This document shows positions 15,347 to 22,750 of a stretch of DNA of 64,000 nt, one piece after another (positions within the stretch are counted from its first letter, which is position 1; each line of letters starts with the position of its first letter). A model generated the notes under the pieces. The model worked only from the letters and a program-made list of their open reading frames with translations. It was not told the origin of the DNA and made no database searches. Where the stretch lies: contig UQYV01000002.1 of assembly GCA_900545245.1 (NCBI GenBank), positions 1 through 64,000 on the forward strand, read 5' to 3'. The DNA comes from an uncultured Bacteroidales bacterium. GTDB lineage: Bacteria > Bacteroidota > Bacteroidia > Bacteroidales > UBA932. The position numbers were made by a program, and so were the translations under genes.

Positions 15347-16507
15347 ATGAACTGTTTTTTCAAATTTTTCAGAGTTGTTTCGTTACTCTTCACGTTCTTT
15401 CTCCCCGTCATGCTCGGGGCTCAGGATGGTCGTTTGGGGCTTAACACCGTCGTCATAGACCCGGGGCACGGAGGAAACGACCCGGGCTGCATATCCAAGG
15501 ACAGGAAGACAAGGGAAAAGGATCTCACCCTCGACATATCAAAGCGTCTTGCCGGGAAAATCCGCGCGGAATACCCGGAGATGAAAGTTCTTCAGACTCG
15601 TAACACTGATGTTTTCATACCTTTGGTACAACGTGCCCAGATTGCAAACAGCGCTCATGCAAATTTGTTTATATCCATTCATATAAACGCCACCACAGGC
15701 ACTGCCGCGAACGGGTACTCCGTTCATGTGCTCGGTCAGTCGTCGAAAAAGGGACGCGATCTCTATTCGAACAATTTCAACGAGTGTGCCCGCGAGAACT
15801 CCGTGATTCTCCTCGAGGACGACTATAGCACGAACTATCAGGGTTTCGATCCCAACGACCCCGAGTCTTCAATACTATTTTCCCTGATGCAGAACGCCTA
15901 TCTGGAGCAGAGTCTTATGTTTGCGGACGATGTCAACCGTGCGCTGAAGCCGGGCCCGTTTCGCACGAGCAGGGGAGTGCACCAGGACCCTTTCCTCGTC
16001 TTATGGAAGACGGCTATGCCCTCTGTTCTTATCGAGTGCGGCTTCATAAGCAATCTGAACGACCTTTCCACCCTTCGCAGTGCCGCCAAACTTGATGAGA
16101 TTGCCGAGGGCATCTTCAAGGCCTTCAAACAATTCAAAACAGACTACGATCGTAGTTTGAACGTGACCATACCGCAATCGGCTCAGACGTCTTCTGCAAA
16201 ACCATCGGAGCACGAAGCATCAAAAGCTTCGGAAAAACCCACCGCAGAAGAGGCACGTGCAACTTCGGACGGGCCATGGTTCGGTACGCAGATTCTCGCC
16301 TTGAGCCGTAGACTTTCCGATGACGATCCTGCATTTCACGGGCAGAAAGTCACTGCTGTCAGAGACGGTAATATATATAGGTATATAGCCGGATGTTCCG
16401 CTGACCGGAAAGAGGCTCTCGCAGAAAGCCGCGTTCTCAAGAAAACGTTTCCGGATTCATTCCTCGTGCGGGTGGATCAGGATGGAAAGGTGGAGCGTAG
16501 CCGCTGA
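15347..16507 (+). CDS. N-acetylmuramoyl-L-alanine amidase with C-terminal SPOR-like domain
   Basis: The 386-aa exported enzyme cleaves the amide bond between muramic acid and peptide in peptidoglycan. A signal peptide spans residues 1-25 (cut after MLGAQ). The Amidase_3 domain follows, with zinc ligands H41 (DPGHGG), E57 (REKD) and H112 (SIHINA) and the catalytic Glu in VLIECGFISN. After a Ser/Ala/Glu-rich linker, the last 80 residues resemble a SPOR domain (YRYIAGCS..EAL.....KKTFPDSFLVRV), which binds denuded glycan strands at the septum. The ATG at 15347 is chosen over the GTG at 15338 because it gives a clean signal peptide. An MCE-type gene follows after 51 bp, a common pair in this phylum. 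Confidence 0.92.
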   Translation: MNCFFKFFRVVSLLFTFFLPVMLGAQDGRLGLNTVVIDPGHGGNDPGCISKDRKTREKDLTLDISKRLAGKIRAEYPEMKVLQTRNTDVFIPLVQRAQIANSAHANLFISIHINATTGTAANGYSVHVLGQSSKKGRDLYSNNFNECARENSVILLEDDYSTNYQGFDPNDPESSILFSLMQNAYLEQSLMFADDVNRALKPGPFRTSRGVHQDPFLVLWKTAMPSVLIECGFISNLNDLSTLRSAAKLDEIAEGIFKAFKQFKTDYDRSLNVTIPQSAQTSSAKPSEHEASKASEKPTAEEARATSDGPWFGTQILALSRRLSDDDPAFHGQKVTAVRDGNIYRYIAGCSADRKEALAESRVLKKTFPDSFLVRVDQDGKVERSR

Positions 16508-16558
16508 TCTGTTGTGCTGCCGGACTGTTTTTAAGTTAGACAGATAATAAGCAAAAAT

Positions 16559-17470
16559 ATGAAACATACGAAAGAACTGAAAATCGGAATATTTGTCGTC
16601 GTAATTCTCGTCGGCTCATTTTTCGTCATCAACTACCTCCGGGGGAAAGACGTGTTCAACCGCGAGATTGAGCTCAAGGGGCATTTTGATAACGTTGAAG
16701 GGCTTGTGCCTTCGGCTGTTGTCCAGTACAGAGGCTTCAAGGCCGGACAAGTGTCAAAAGTGGAATACTGTCCGGAGACCGACAGTTTTGAGGTTATCTG
16801 CGCGATAGATAAAAAGTTCCGCATCCCGGCTGATTCAAAGATGACAATCTTCAGCACAAGTATAATGGGTGGCAAGGGCATCCTTCTCGAAACCGGAGAG
16901 TCAGCGGACATTGCAAAGGACGGGGATGAACTTTCGGTTGCAGTGCAGGCTGACCTCGTTGAGTCGCTTGCCGCGAACATCGGTCCGATTATGGACGCCC
17001 TGGACAGCACTTTGGCCAAACTTGACAAAACTTTGGGCGCTGTGAACAATCTTCTCGGAGAAGAAAACCGTGGCAACATTACACTTGCGATTGCAGATCT
17101 CAAGAGGACAATGACAAACGTCGCCGCACTCACCGGAAGCCTCAATTCCAGGTCTTCTGACATAGAGACTTTCATCTCCGAACTCGGGGCAGTCTCCATA
17201 AAGCTCGCCTCAATTGTCGAAAAGGCAGACGGAGCGATGGATGACCTCGGTAAATTTGCCGGCAATCTCGAAAAAAGCGACATAGAAGGGCTGGTAAAGT
17301 CCATAACGAATCTCTCAGAGTCCATCCAAAATCCTGACGGCTCAATGGGCAAATTTCTTCACGACGGCAATATCTACAATTCCGCAGATTCGCTTATAAA
17401 CGAACTTAACGATCTCATCTCCAAAATGAAGGAGAATCCTAAGAAATATATGAAAATATCCGTGTTCTGA
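16559..17470 (+). CDS. MlaD/MCE family lipid-transport protein
   Basis: The 303-aa protein has one N-terminal membrane helix (IGIFVVVILVGSFFVINYL, about 8-27). An MCE domain follows (about 35-115, with NVEGLVPSAVVQYRGFKAGQV and IMGGKGILLE). The rest is a long helical or coiled-coil tail. MCE proteins form rings that hold phospholipids in transit between the inner and outer membranes, as MlaD does in the Mla system. MlaE and MlaF partners are not adjacent, so they would be encoded elsewhere. It follows the amidase gene and is probably co-transcribed with it. Confidence 0.88.
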   Translation: MKHTKELKIGIFVVVILVGSFFVINYLRGKDVFNREIELKGHFDNVEGLVPSAVVQYRGFKAGQVSKVEYCPETDSFEVICAIDKKFRIPADSKMTIFSTSIMGGKGILLETGESADIAKDGDELSVAVQADLVESLAANIGPIMDALDSTLAKLDKTLGAVNNLLGEENRGNITLAIADLKRTMTNVAALTGSLNSRSSDIETFISELGAVSIKLASIVEKADGAMDDLGKFAGNLEKSDIEGLVKSITNLSESIQNPDGSMGKFLHDGNIYNSADSLINELNDLISKMKENPKKYMKISVF

Positions 17471-17727
17471 CACCTTTGTTGCCGGAAATACTTCTTTTGA
17501 ACTTTTCAAAATTATAAGTCACTAAAACTATGTGTAATTAAATAAATCTTTGGATGTAACTTATTATATGTCAGTGCTTTATATTTGAAATATATAAAAA
17601 CAGAAAATCTCTATCCCGCATATTAAAAAATTATTTATATACAATAGAAAAAGAAATTTTTTATAATTTTTTTTTCACCAACTTTGCAATCCCTGTGAAA
17701 AAACAGGGTGATTTTTCAACGAAGGGA
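17471..17727. other. AT-rich gap upstream of dnaA
   Basis: This gap of about 257 bp is strikingly AT-rich with many A and T runs. It contains a weak -7-like element, CAACTTTG, at 17679-17686 for dnaA. No TTATNCACA-type DnaA box was found on either strand by eye, so there is no support for an origin here. Nothing else was seen. Confidence 0.5.
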
Positions 17728-19143
17728 ATGACACAAGAAAGACACATACAGATTTGGAACAACTGCCTGCGCTTTATAGAACAGAATATAGAGCCGCAGC
17801 AGTTTAATGTATGGTTCCGTCCGATTCGTCCGGTGTCGTTCACTGGGTCCGAGCTCACGATTGAAGTGCCATCGGCATTCTTTATGGAGTGGCTTGAGAA
17901 CTACTATCTCAATCTTCTGAAGGCGGCGCTCAAGAAGGAGATCGGTGCGATGGCTCAGCTTAAGTATGTCTTCAAGCCGGTAAGGGTCCAGCCTCCGATG
18001 AAATGCCCGGCATCGCAGAGTAACACTCCCGTCAACAGACCGATTTCGATTTCTCCGGTGAACGGAGCCGGTACACCGGGAGCGTTTGTATATCCTGGAC
18101 TTCAGCGAGTTCAGGTGAATCCGCAGTTGAATCCTGTCTATTGTTTTCACAACCTCGTCAAGGGCGAATGCAACAAGATGGGCGTGACAGCAGGGGAGAG
18201 CATTTCGGTGTCTCCGGGAAAAACGGCGTTCAACCCGCTTTTCCTCTTCGGAGGTCCGGGGCTCGGAAAGACGCACCTCGCTCAGGCAATCGGTATCGCA
18301 ATTAAGGAGCAGTTCCCGGAACTCATAGTTCTCTATGTACCGGCCAACAGGTTCAAAACGCAGTATATGGAGGCATATGTGAACAATAAGCTCACTGATT
18401 TCATGGCCTTCTACATGAAGATGGACGTTCTCATCGTCGATGACATTCAAGATCTTGCCAGCCACGGTACGCAGAATGCCTTCTTCAACATATTCAACCA
18501 TCTTCACCAGAGCGGAAAGCAGCTCGTGTTTACTTCCGACCGTCCGCCGGTTGAGCTCCAGAATTTCGAGGAGAGACTTCTCTCCAGACTCAAATGGGGG
18601 CTTTCCGTCGAACTCACACGACCGGACTACGCGACAAGGCTGGCGATGCTTCGTTCCCGCAGCAGTCGGGAGGGAGTCGAGCTTTCCGATGACGTGCTCA
18701 GCTACCTTGCGACTAACATCCGCTCCAATTTCAGGGAACTCGAGGGTGCTCTCATCTCGCTCATCGCGAACGCGACTCTCGCTCACAGGGAAATCACGGT
18801 CGAACTTGCCGAACAGATTACCGGACAGCTTGTCGGAGAAGTGAAGAATGAGATCTCAATCGCTCAGGTACAGCAGGTCGTATGCGACTACTTCAACATT
18901 TCAAAGGAAGAAATGCTCTCAAAGACAAGAAAGCGCAACATCGTTCAGGCACGCCAGATTTCGATGTACATGTCGCGCAATCTCATCAACTGCTCCCTTT
19001 CCGCGATCGGTGCTGAGACCGGAGGAAAAGACCATGCGACAGTGCTCCATGCCTGCTCGACCGTCACGGACCTCATTGCCACGGATAAGGTGTTCAAGCA
19101 GTATGTTACCGACATCGAAAAAGTTCTTGTTCCTCGTGCGTAA
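17728..19143 (+). CDS. dnaA: chromosomal replication initiator DnaA
   Basis: The 471-aa DnaA binds origin boxes and opens the duplex. Visible parts are domain I (IWNNCLRFIEQNIEPQQFNVWF), a Pro-rich linker, the AAA+ core with Walker A GGPGLGKTHL (about 175-184) and Walker B VLIVDDIQDL, and the C-terminal DNA-binding helix-turn-helix with the signature GGKDHATVLHA. The ATG at 17728 is preferred. The GTG at 17695 lies only 9 bases after the -7-like element and would add 11 atypical residues. The last three codons and the stop belong to the first arm of a palindromic repeat. Confidence 0.97.
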   Translation: MTQERHIQIWNNCLRFIEQNIEPQQFNVWFRPIRPVSFTGSELTIEVPSAFFMEWLENYYLNLLKAALKKEIGAMAQLKYVFKPVRVQPPMKCPASQSNTPVNRPISISPVNGAGTPGAFVYPGLQRVQVNPQLNPVYCFHNLVKGECNKMGVTAGESISVSPGKTAFNPLFLFGGPGLGKTHLAQAIGIAIKEQFPELIVLYVPANRFKTQYMEAYVNNKLTDFMAFYMKMDVLIVDDIQDLASHGTQNAFFNIFNHLHQSGKQLVFTSDRPPVELQNFEERLLSRLKWGLSVELTRPDYATRLAMLRSRSSREGVELSDDVLSYLATNIRSNFRELEGALISLIANATLAHREITVELAEQITGQLVGEVKNEISIAQVQQVVCDYFNISKEEMLSKTRKRNIVQARQISMYMSRNLINCSLSAIGAETGGKDHATVLHACSTVTDLIATDKVFKQYVTDIEKVLVPRA

Positions 19144-19287
19144 GAGCGGGCATCTGCTTCGTTTTCCTCGTGCGTAAGAGCAGGCATCTGCTTCGTTGCG
19201 CACCTTGATGAAATCCTCACAACCGTGAGGTTGCTACGGTTTCATCTTCACTGCGCGCCTTGCATCTGCCCACTCTTGCGCACGAGG
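19132..19287. repeat. REP-like palindromic element, copy 2, with tandemly doubled arm
   Basis: A 32-bp arm occurs twice in tandem (19132-19163 and 19166-19197, one mismatch). Its inverted form closes the element at 19262-19287 (two mismatches in the first 20 bp against the first arm). The central 30 bp (19212-19241) match the core of the element at 9977-10102, 27 of 30 identical. The first arm overlaps the end of dnaA. Confidence 0.75.
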
Positions 19288-19400
19288 TGTCTCAGTGTTT
19301 TTTTTAACGAGAATCATTCTGTCATTTCGTAAGCATCTAGAATCCTTGTTTCTGGAAAAATTCGTATATTTACACTTCGAATGTAAAATGTACGGATGAT

Positions 19401-20831
19401 ATGAACTCAGAGAAAATTCTTTCCATTTTCAAGGAAATAACACGCATACCTCGTGAATCGGGGCATGAGGAGAAAATTGTGGAGTATCTCGTGAACTTTG
19501 CGAAAGAGCACGGCCTCGAATACAAGACGGATGACGTGAATAATGTTGTCATAACTAGGCCAGCATCAAAAGGTTACGAGGATAGGTCAACCATTGTCCT
19601 TCAAGGACATACGGATATGGTTTGCGAGAAAAACGCCGGAGTTGAACACGATTTTGCAAAAGACCCGATTCGCTATGTCATCGAAGACGGGTGGATGATT
19701 GCCAAAGACACAACTCTCGGTGCTGACTGTGGAATCGGAGTCGCAGCGCAGCTTGCCGCTCTCATTGACCCGGCTCCTTGCGGAAAAATTGAGTGCCTAT
19801 TTACCTCGTCCGAGGAAACTGGCATGGATGGGGCTTTCGGGCTCAAGCCGGGCTTCATCACAGGAAAGACCCTGATAAACCTCGATTCGGAGGATGAAGG
19901 CGAGCTTTTCATAGGGTGCGCCGGCGGACTTGACACCACGGCCGTGTTCAACTACATCCCGAAACCTCTTTCTACAGATTCCAAATGCTTTTCTGTCAGG
20001 ATATTCAATGGTGTAGGCGGTCACAGTGGAGATGACATCAACAAGGGACGTGCAAATGCTGTCCAGTTGCTTGCGCGTTTCCTGAACGACTGTCTTTCAT
20101 CTGCGGATTTCAAACTCTCCCTCTGCTGCATTGACGGCGGCAATAAGCGCAACGCAATTGCCCGCGAGTCCTCCGCGACAGTTGCCCTTACAGGAGACGA
20201 AGCTGCGTTCAAGTCCGATTGGGACAGCTTTTCTGCAGACGTGAAAGGGGAGTACTCCGTTACTGAACCGGATCTTTCTTTTGCCCTTGAGAGCGTTCCT
20301 GCACCGGCTTTCACATTTGACACGGACTCAGCCATGCGGATTGTCCGCGGCCTCTATGCGGCTCCTCACGGAGTTCTCGCAATGAGTGCCGACATCCCGG
20401 GACTTGTCGAAACCTCGACCAACCTGGCCTCTGTCAAGATGCTGGATGGCAACAAGGTACGGGTGGGAACGAGCCAGCGCAGTTCCATCACCTCTGCTCG
20501 CCGCGCTGCTGCTGCAAAGGTGGAGGCATCATTCCTGCTTGCCGGCGCTGAAGTCACTCACGAAGGCGAGTACCCAGGATGGAAACCTACGCTTGATTCC
20601 GAGATTCTGCGCAGAAGCGTAGCGTCATACAAGAAGCTTTTCGGTGTAGAACCTGCTGTCAAGGCTATCCATGCCGGGCTTGAATGTGGACTTTTCCTTG
20701 AGATTTATCCCGATCTGGACATGATTTCATTTGGTCCGACACTGCGCGGCGTCCATGCTCCCGGCGAGCGCCTCGACCTTGCTTCCCTCGACAAGTTCAC
20801 GCTCCTTCTCGATGATATCCTACACAATTAG
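19401..20831 (+). CDS. pepD: aminoacyl-histidine dipeptidase (cytosol non-specific dipeptidase)
   Basis: The 476-aa cytoplasmic metallopeptidase belongs to family M20 and splits dipeptides. Metal-site motifs are visible: GHTDMV (His and Asp), LGADCGIG (bridging Asp), SSEETGMDGA (catalytic Glu and metal Glu), NLDSEDEG and the late HAGLECG. The GGHSGDDI segment of the lid domain is also present. Length is right for PepD. It stands alone between repeat-rich gaps, and a hairpin follows its stop. Confidence 0.95.
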   Translation: MNSEKILSIFKEITRIPRESGHEEKIVEYLVNFAKEHGLEYKTDDVNNVVITRPASKGYEDRSTIVLQGHTDMVCEKNAGVEHDFAKDPIRYVIEDGWMIAKDTTLGADCGIGVAAQLAALIDPAPCGKIECLFTSSEETGMDGAFGLKPGFITGKTLINLDSEDEGELFIGCAGGLDTTAVFNYIPKPLSTDSKCFSVRIFNGVGGHSGDDINKGRANAVQLLARFLNDCLSSADFKLSLCCIDGGNKRNAIARESSATVALTGDEAAFKSDWDSFSADVKGEYSVTEPDLSFALESVPAPAFTFDTDSAMRIVRGLYAAPHGVLAMSADIPGLVETSTNLASVKMLDGNKVRVGTSQRSSITSARRAAAAKVEASFLLAGAEVTHEGEYPGWKPTLDSEILRRSVASYKKLFGVEPAVKAIHAGLECGLFLEIYPDLDMISFGPTLRGVHAPGERLDLASLDKFTLLLDDILHN

Positions 20832-20840
20832 ATTTCTCAG

Positions 20841-20858
20841 GTTTCGCAAGTGCGAAAC
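20841..20858 (+). terminator. hairpin after pepD, candidate terminator
   Basis: A perfect 8-bp stem, GTTTCGCA/TGCGAAAC, with a 2-nt loop lies 10 bp after the pepD stop. It is followed by ACACCTCTTTTG, with only a short T run. Confidence 0.4.
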
Positions 20859-20890
20859 ACCTCTTTTGAGCCCTTGTGGCGAAGGCAAGT

Positions 20891-20909
20891 CCTCTCCCCG
20901 AGGGAGAGG
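20891..20909. repeat. short palindromic repeat between pepD and rpe
   Basis: A perfect 8-bp stem, CCTCTCCC/GGGAGAGG, with loop CGA. A second block, GGAGAGGGG, at 20915-20923 can compete for the left arm. This resembles the common dispersed CTCTCC/GGAGAG palindromes of bacterial intergenic regions. Confidence 0.45.
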
Positions 20910-20951
20910 ATTTAGGAGAGGGGTAACGTGGACAGAAAAAAGTGCGTGGGG

Positions 20952-20981
20952 TTTGAGAGTTTGATAAATGAGATAAGTTTA
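20952..20981 (+). promoter_or_regulatory. putative rpe promoter
   Basis: TTTG at 20952-20955 and TAAGTTTA at 20974-20981 (one base off TAnnTTTG) have an ideal 18-nt spacer. The rpe ATG lies 44 nt further on. Confidence 0.45.
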
Positions 20982-20984
20982 ATA

Positions 20985-21011
20985 TTCGCAAGGAGTTAGA
21001 ATACTTGCGAA
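20985..21011. promoter_or_regulatory. inverted repeat at the rpe transcription start
   Basis: TTCGCAAG (20985-20992) and CTTGCGAA (21004-21011) form a perfect 8-bp inverted repeat 11 nt apart, overlapping the predicted start site of rpe. It may be an operator. It shares TTCGCAAG with the pepD hairpin, so a repeat relic is also possible. Confidence 0.35.
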
Positions 21012-21025
21012 ACTTGAATTAGATT

Positions 21026-21700
21026 ATGGCAGGAACAGATATAAAAATCGCCCCATCAATGCTTTCGGCGGATTTCCTTCACCTTGAGAAGGATGTCCGA
21101 ATGGTAAATGAATGCGCCGACATATTTCACCTTGACGTGATGGACGGGACATTTGTTCCAAACATCTCATACGGATTTCCTGTGGTCGAAGCCATTGCAA
21201 GGCAGGCCAAGAAGCCTCTTGACGTGCACATGATGATTGTGCATCCGGAAAAATATGCCGTGAAATTCGTGGGCGCCGGAGCTTCTATGGTCAGTTTCCA
21301 TCTCGAAGCAGTAGAAAATGACAGGAAGGCCGATGATATTCTCTCAGAAATCCGCCTCGCCGGTGCCAAGGCCGGACTTGTCATCAATCCTGACATTCCG
21401 GTCGAGCGCCTGTATCCGCATCTTGAAAATGCGGACTACTTTCTGATAATGTCGGTGTTCGCGGGGTTCGGCGGCCAGAAATTCATTCCGGAGACATTCA
21501 CAAAGATTCGCAACCTCAAGGAATACATGGAAAAGCAGGGGATTGTTCGCCCGATTGAGGTGGACGGCGGAGTGTCAAAGGAGAACGTTCACGCATTGTG
21601 CGAAGCAGGCGCGGAGATTTTCGTCGCCGGAAGCGCCATCTTCAAGAGCGAATGCCCCGGAGATTACATTGCCCAGATGAGGCAGCTTGCTGTAGACTGA
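21026..21700 (+). CDS. rpe: ribulose-phosphate 3-epimerase
   Basis: The 224-aa TIM-barrel enzyme interconverts ribulose 5-phosphate and xylulose 5-phosphate in the pentose phosphate pathway. Family motifs are IAPSMLSADFLHL, HLDVMDGTFVPNISYG (His and Asp metal and catalytic residues), LDVHMMI, and VDGGVSKENV with the phosphate loop VAGSAIFKS. Length is normal. The 3' end overlaps the convergent birA gene by 126 bp. Confidence 0.96.
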   Translation: MAGTDIKIAPSMLSADFLHLEKDVRMVNECADIFHLDVMDGTFVPNISYGFPVVEAIARQAKKPLDVHMMIVHPEKYAVKFVGAGASMVSFHLEAVENDRKADDILSEIRLAGAKAGLVINPDIPVERLYPHLENADYFLIMSVFAGFGGQKFIPETFTKIRNLKEYMEKQGIVRPIEVDGGVSKENVHALCEAGAEIFVAGSAIFKSECPGDYIAQMRQLAVD

Positions 21701-22288
21701 TTCCATCCTTGAGGCAAATATTCTGCAAAACCGGTCGAGGCAGACGTCTGTCCCGAACCTTTTCCCAGTGAGGACTGCAACCGAAACCGGATTCACGAGC
21801 TCGGGAGGAAAAGCAGTCTGATTCAGGTTTATTCCGATTCCGATTATGCTGGCACTCAGATGTCTGCCGTCTGTTCTGTGCTCTATCAGGATGCCGCAGA
21901 TTTTCCGGCTGTCCACATAGACGTCGTTTGGCCATTTTACCCATGCGCAGAGCCCGAGCTCGGCAAGAAAGCGGACAACGCTCGCCGCTGCTGCTGCACT
22001 GATCAGCATCTGACAGGCGGCCGGAAACGGCGGCCATGGTGCATTCTCCGGCCTCTCGCCGAACAGAAAGGCCATCTCGTCGCCTGGCAGGGCATATTTC
22101 TGCACAATAGTGAACGTCATGTTTTCTCCGGGTGCGGCAAGCCATTTCCTATTGTCTTTTCCGCGCCCGGCAGTCTGACACCTCGCCGCTATGACTGACA
22201 TATTGTCAAGTTCCCCGAGCCTTCTTGCAGCCTCGCTGTTGGTCGAATCTATTTCATCATACCATATTATATGACAACTCCTGCCCAT
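21575..22288 (-). CDS. birA: biotin--[acetyl-CoA-carboxylase] ligase, C-terminus inside rpe
   Basis: The 237-aa protein attaches biotin to carboxylase carrier domains. Its catalytic domain is recognisable: DSTNSEA, AARCQTAGRGKDNRKWLAAPGEN (biotinyl-AMP loop GRGKDNRKW), WVKWPNDVYV and KICGILIE. There is no N-terminal DNA-binding domain, so it is the monofunctional type. The last 42 codons are read antisense through rpe. They do not resemble the usual SH3-like C-terminal domain, which appears lost or replaced. It is divergent from rsfS. Confidence 0.9.
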   Translation of the reverse strand: MGRSCHIIWYDEIDSTNSEAARRLGELDNMSVIAARCQTAGRGKDNRKWLAAPGENMTFTIVQKYALPGDEMAFLFGERPENAPWPPFPAACQMLISAAAAASVVRFLAELGLCAWVKWPNDVYVDSRKICGILIEHRTDGRHLSASIIGIGINLNQTAFPPELVNPVSVAVLTGKRFGTDVCLDRFCRIFASRMESVYSKLPHLGNVISGAFALEDGASGDENLRACFAQCVNVLL

Positions 22289-22325
22289 TGGTATACTCCG
22301 AATTGTTATTGGTTCGTTTTTTGAT

Positions 22326-22357
22326 TATATTTGCAGGCTAATTTAGGCATATTTTTG
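22326..22357 (+). promoter_or_regulatory. promoter(s) of the rsfS-ftsH-cdsA operon
   Basis: Two perfect -7 elements occur: TATATTTG at 22326-22333 and TATTTTTG at 22350-22357. The second has TTTG at 22330-22333 as a possible -33, with a 16-nt spacer. The rsfS ATG is at 22379. Confidence 0.5.
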
Positions 22358-22378
22358 TAAATACTTATAAGATCATAG

Positions 22379-22738
22379 ATGAAAGTCAACGAAGTTAAGG
22401 TCATTGCAGAGGCAATGCTCGAAAAGAAGGGCCAAGGAGTCCTTTCCCTCAATCTGAAAAAAATAGGCACTGCCATATCCGATTATTTTGTGGTCTGCAA
22501 CGCCGATTCCACGACAAACGTTCTGGCAATCGCCGACAATGTGGAAGACAGGATGATTGAACGCTGCAAGAGGAAGGTAATACGTTCACAAGGACGTGAA
22601 AATGCCCTGTGGGTCATCCTTGACTACGGGGACATAGTGGTGCATGTGTTCCAGACGGCATATAGGGATTTCTATAGAATAGAGGATCTTTGGGCTGATG
22701 CCGCACGCACGGACTATAGTGACGAGGTAAGTGAATAA
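22379..22738 (+). CDS. rsfS: ribosome silencing factor RsfS
   Basis: The 119-aa protein of the Iojap family binds uL14 on the large subunit and blocks subunit joining when nutrients are short. Diagnostic segments are ISDYFVVCNADSTTNV, GRENALWVILDYGDIVVHVF and the terminal RDFYRIEDLWADA. It heads the operon and is followed after 12 bp by ftsH. A birA-rsfS-ftsH arrangement is typical of Bacteroidales. Confidence 0.96.
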   Translation: MKVNEVKVIAEAMLEKKGQGVLSLNLKKIGTAISDYFVVCNADSTTNVLAIADNVEDRMIERCKRKVIRSQGRENALWVILDYGDIVVHVFQTAYRDFYRIEDLWADAARTDYSDEVSE

Positions 22739-22750
22739 GCGTTTCAGAAC

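Noticed and set aside
17471..17727. AT-rich gap before dnaA as a replication origin.
   Set aside because: No DnaA box cluster was found on either strand by eye; AT richness alone is not enough. A GC-skew plot of the whole chromosome would settle it.
19132..19287. CRISPR array, because of the tandem 32-bp repeat.
   Set aside because: The repeats are separated by only 2 bp, one unit is inverted, and no cas gene is present. It is a palindromic element.
21642..22145. A 167-aa Arg-rich open frame on the minus strand.
   Set aside because: It is a shifted-frame shadow of birA without any family resemblance.
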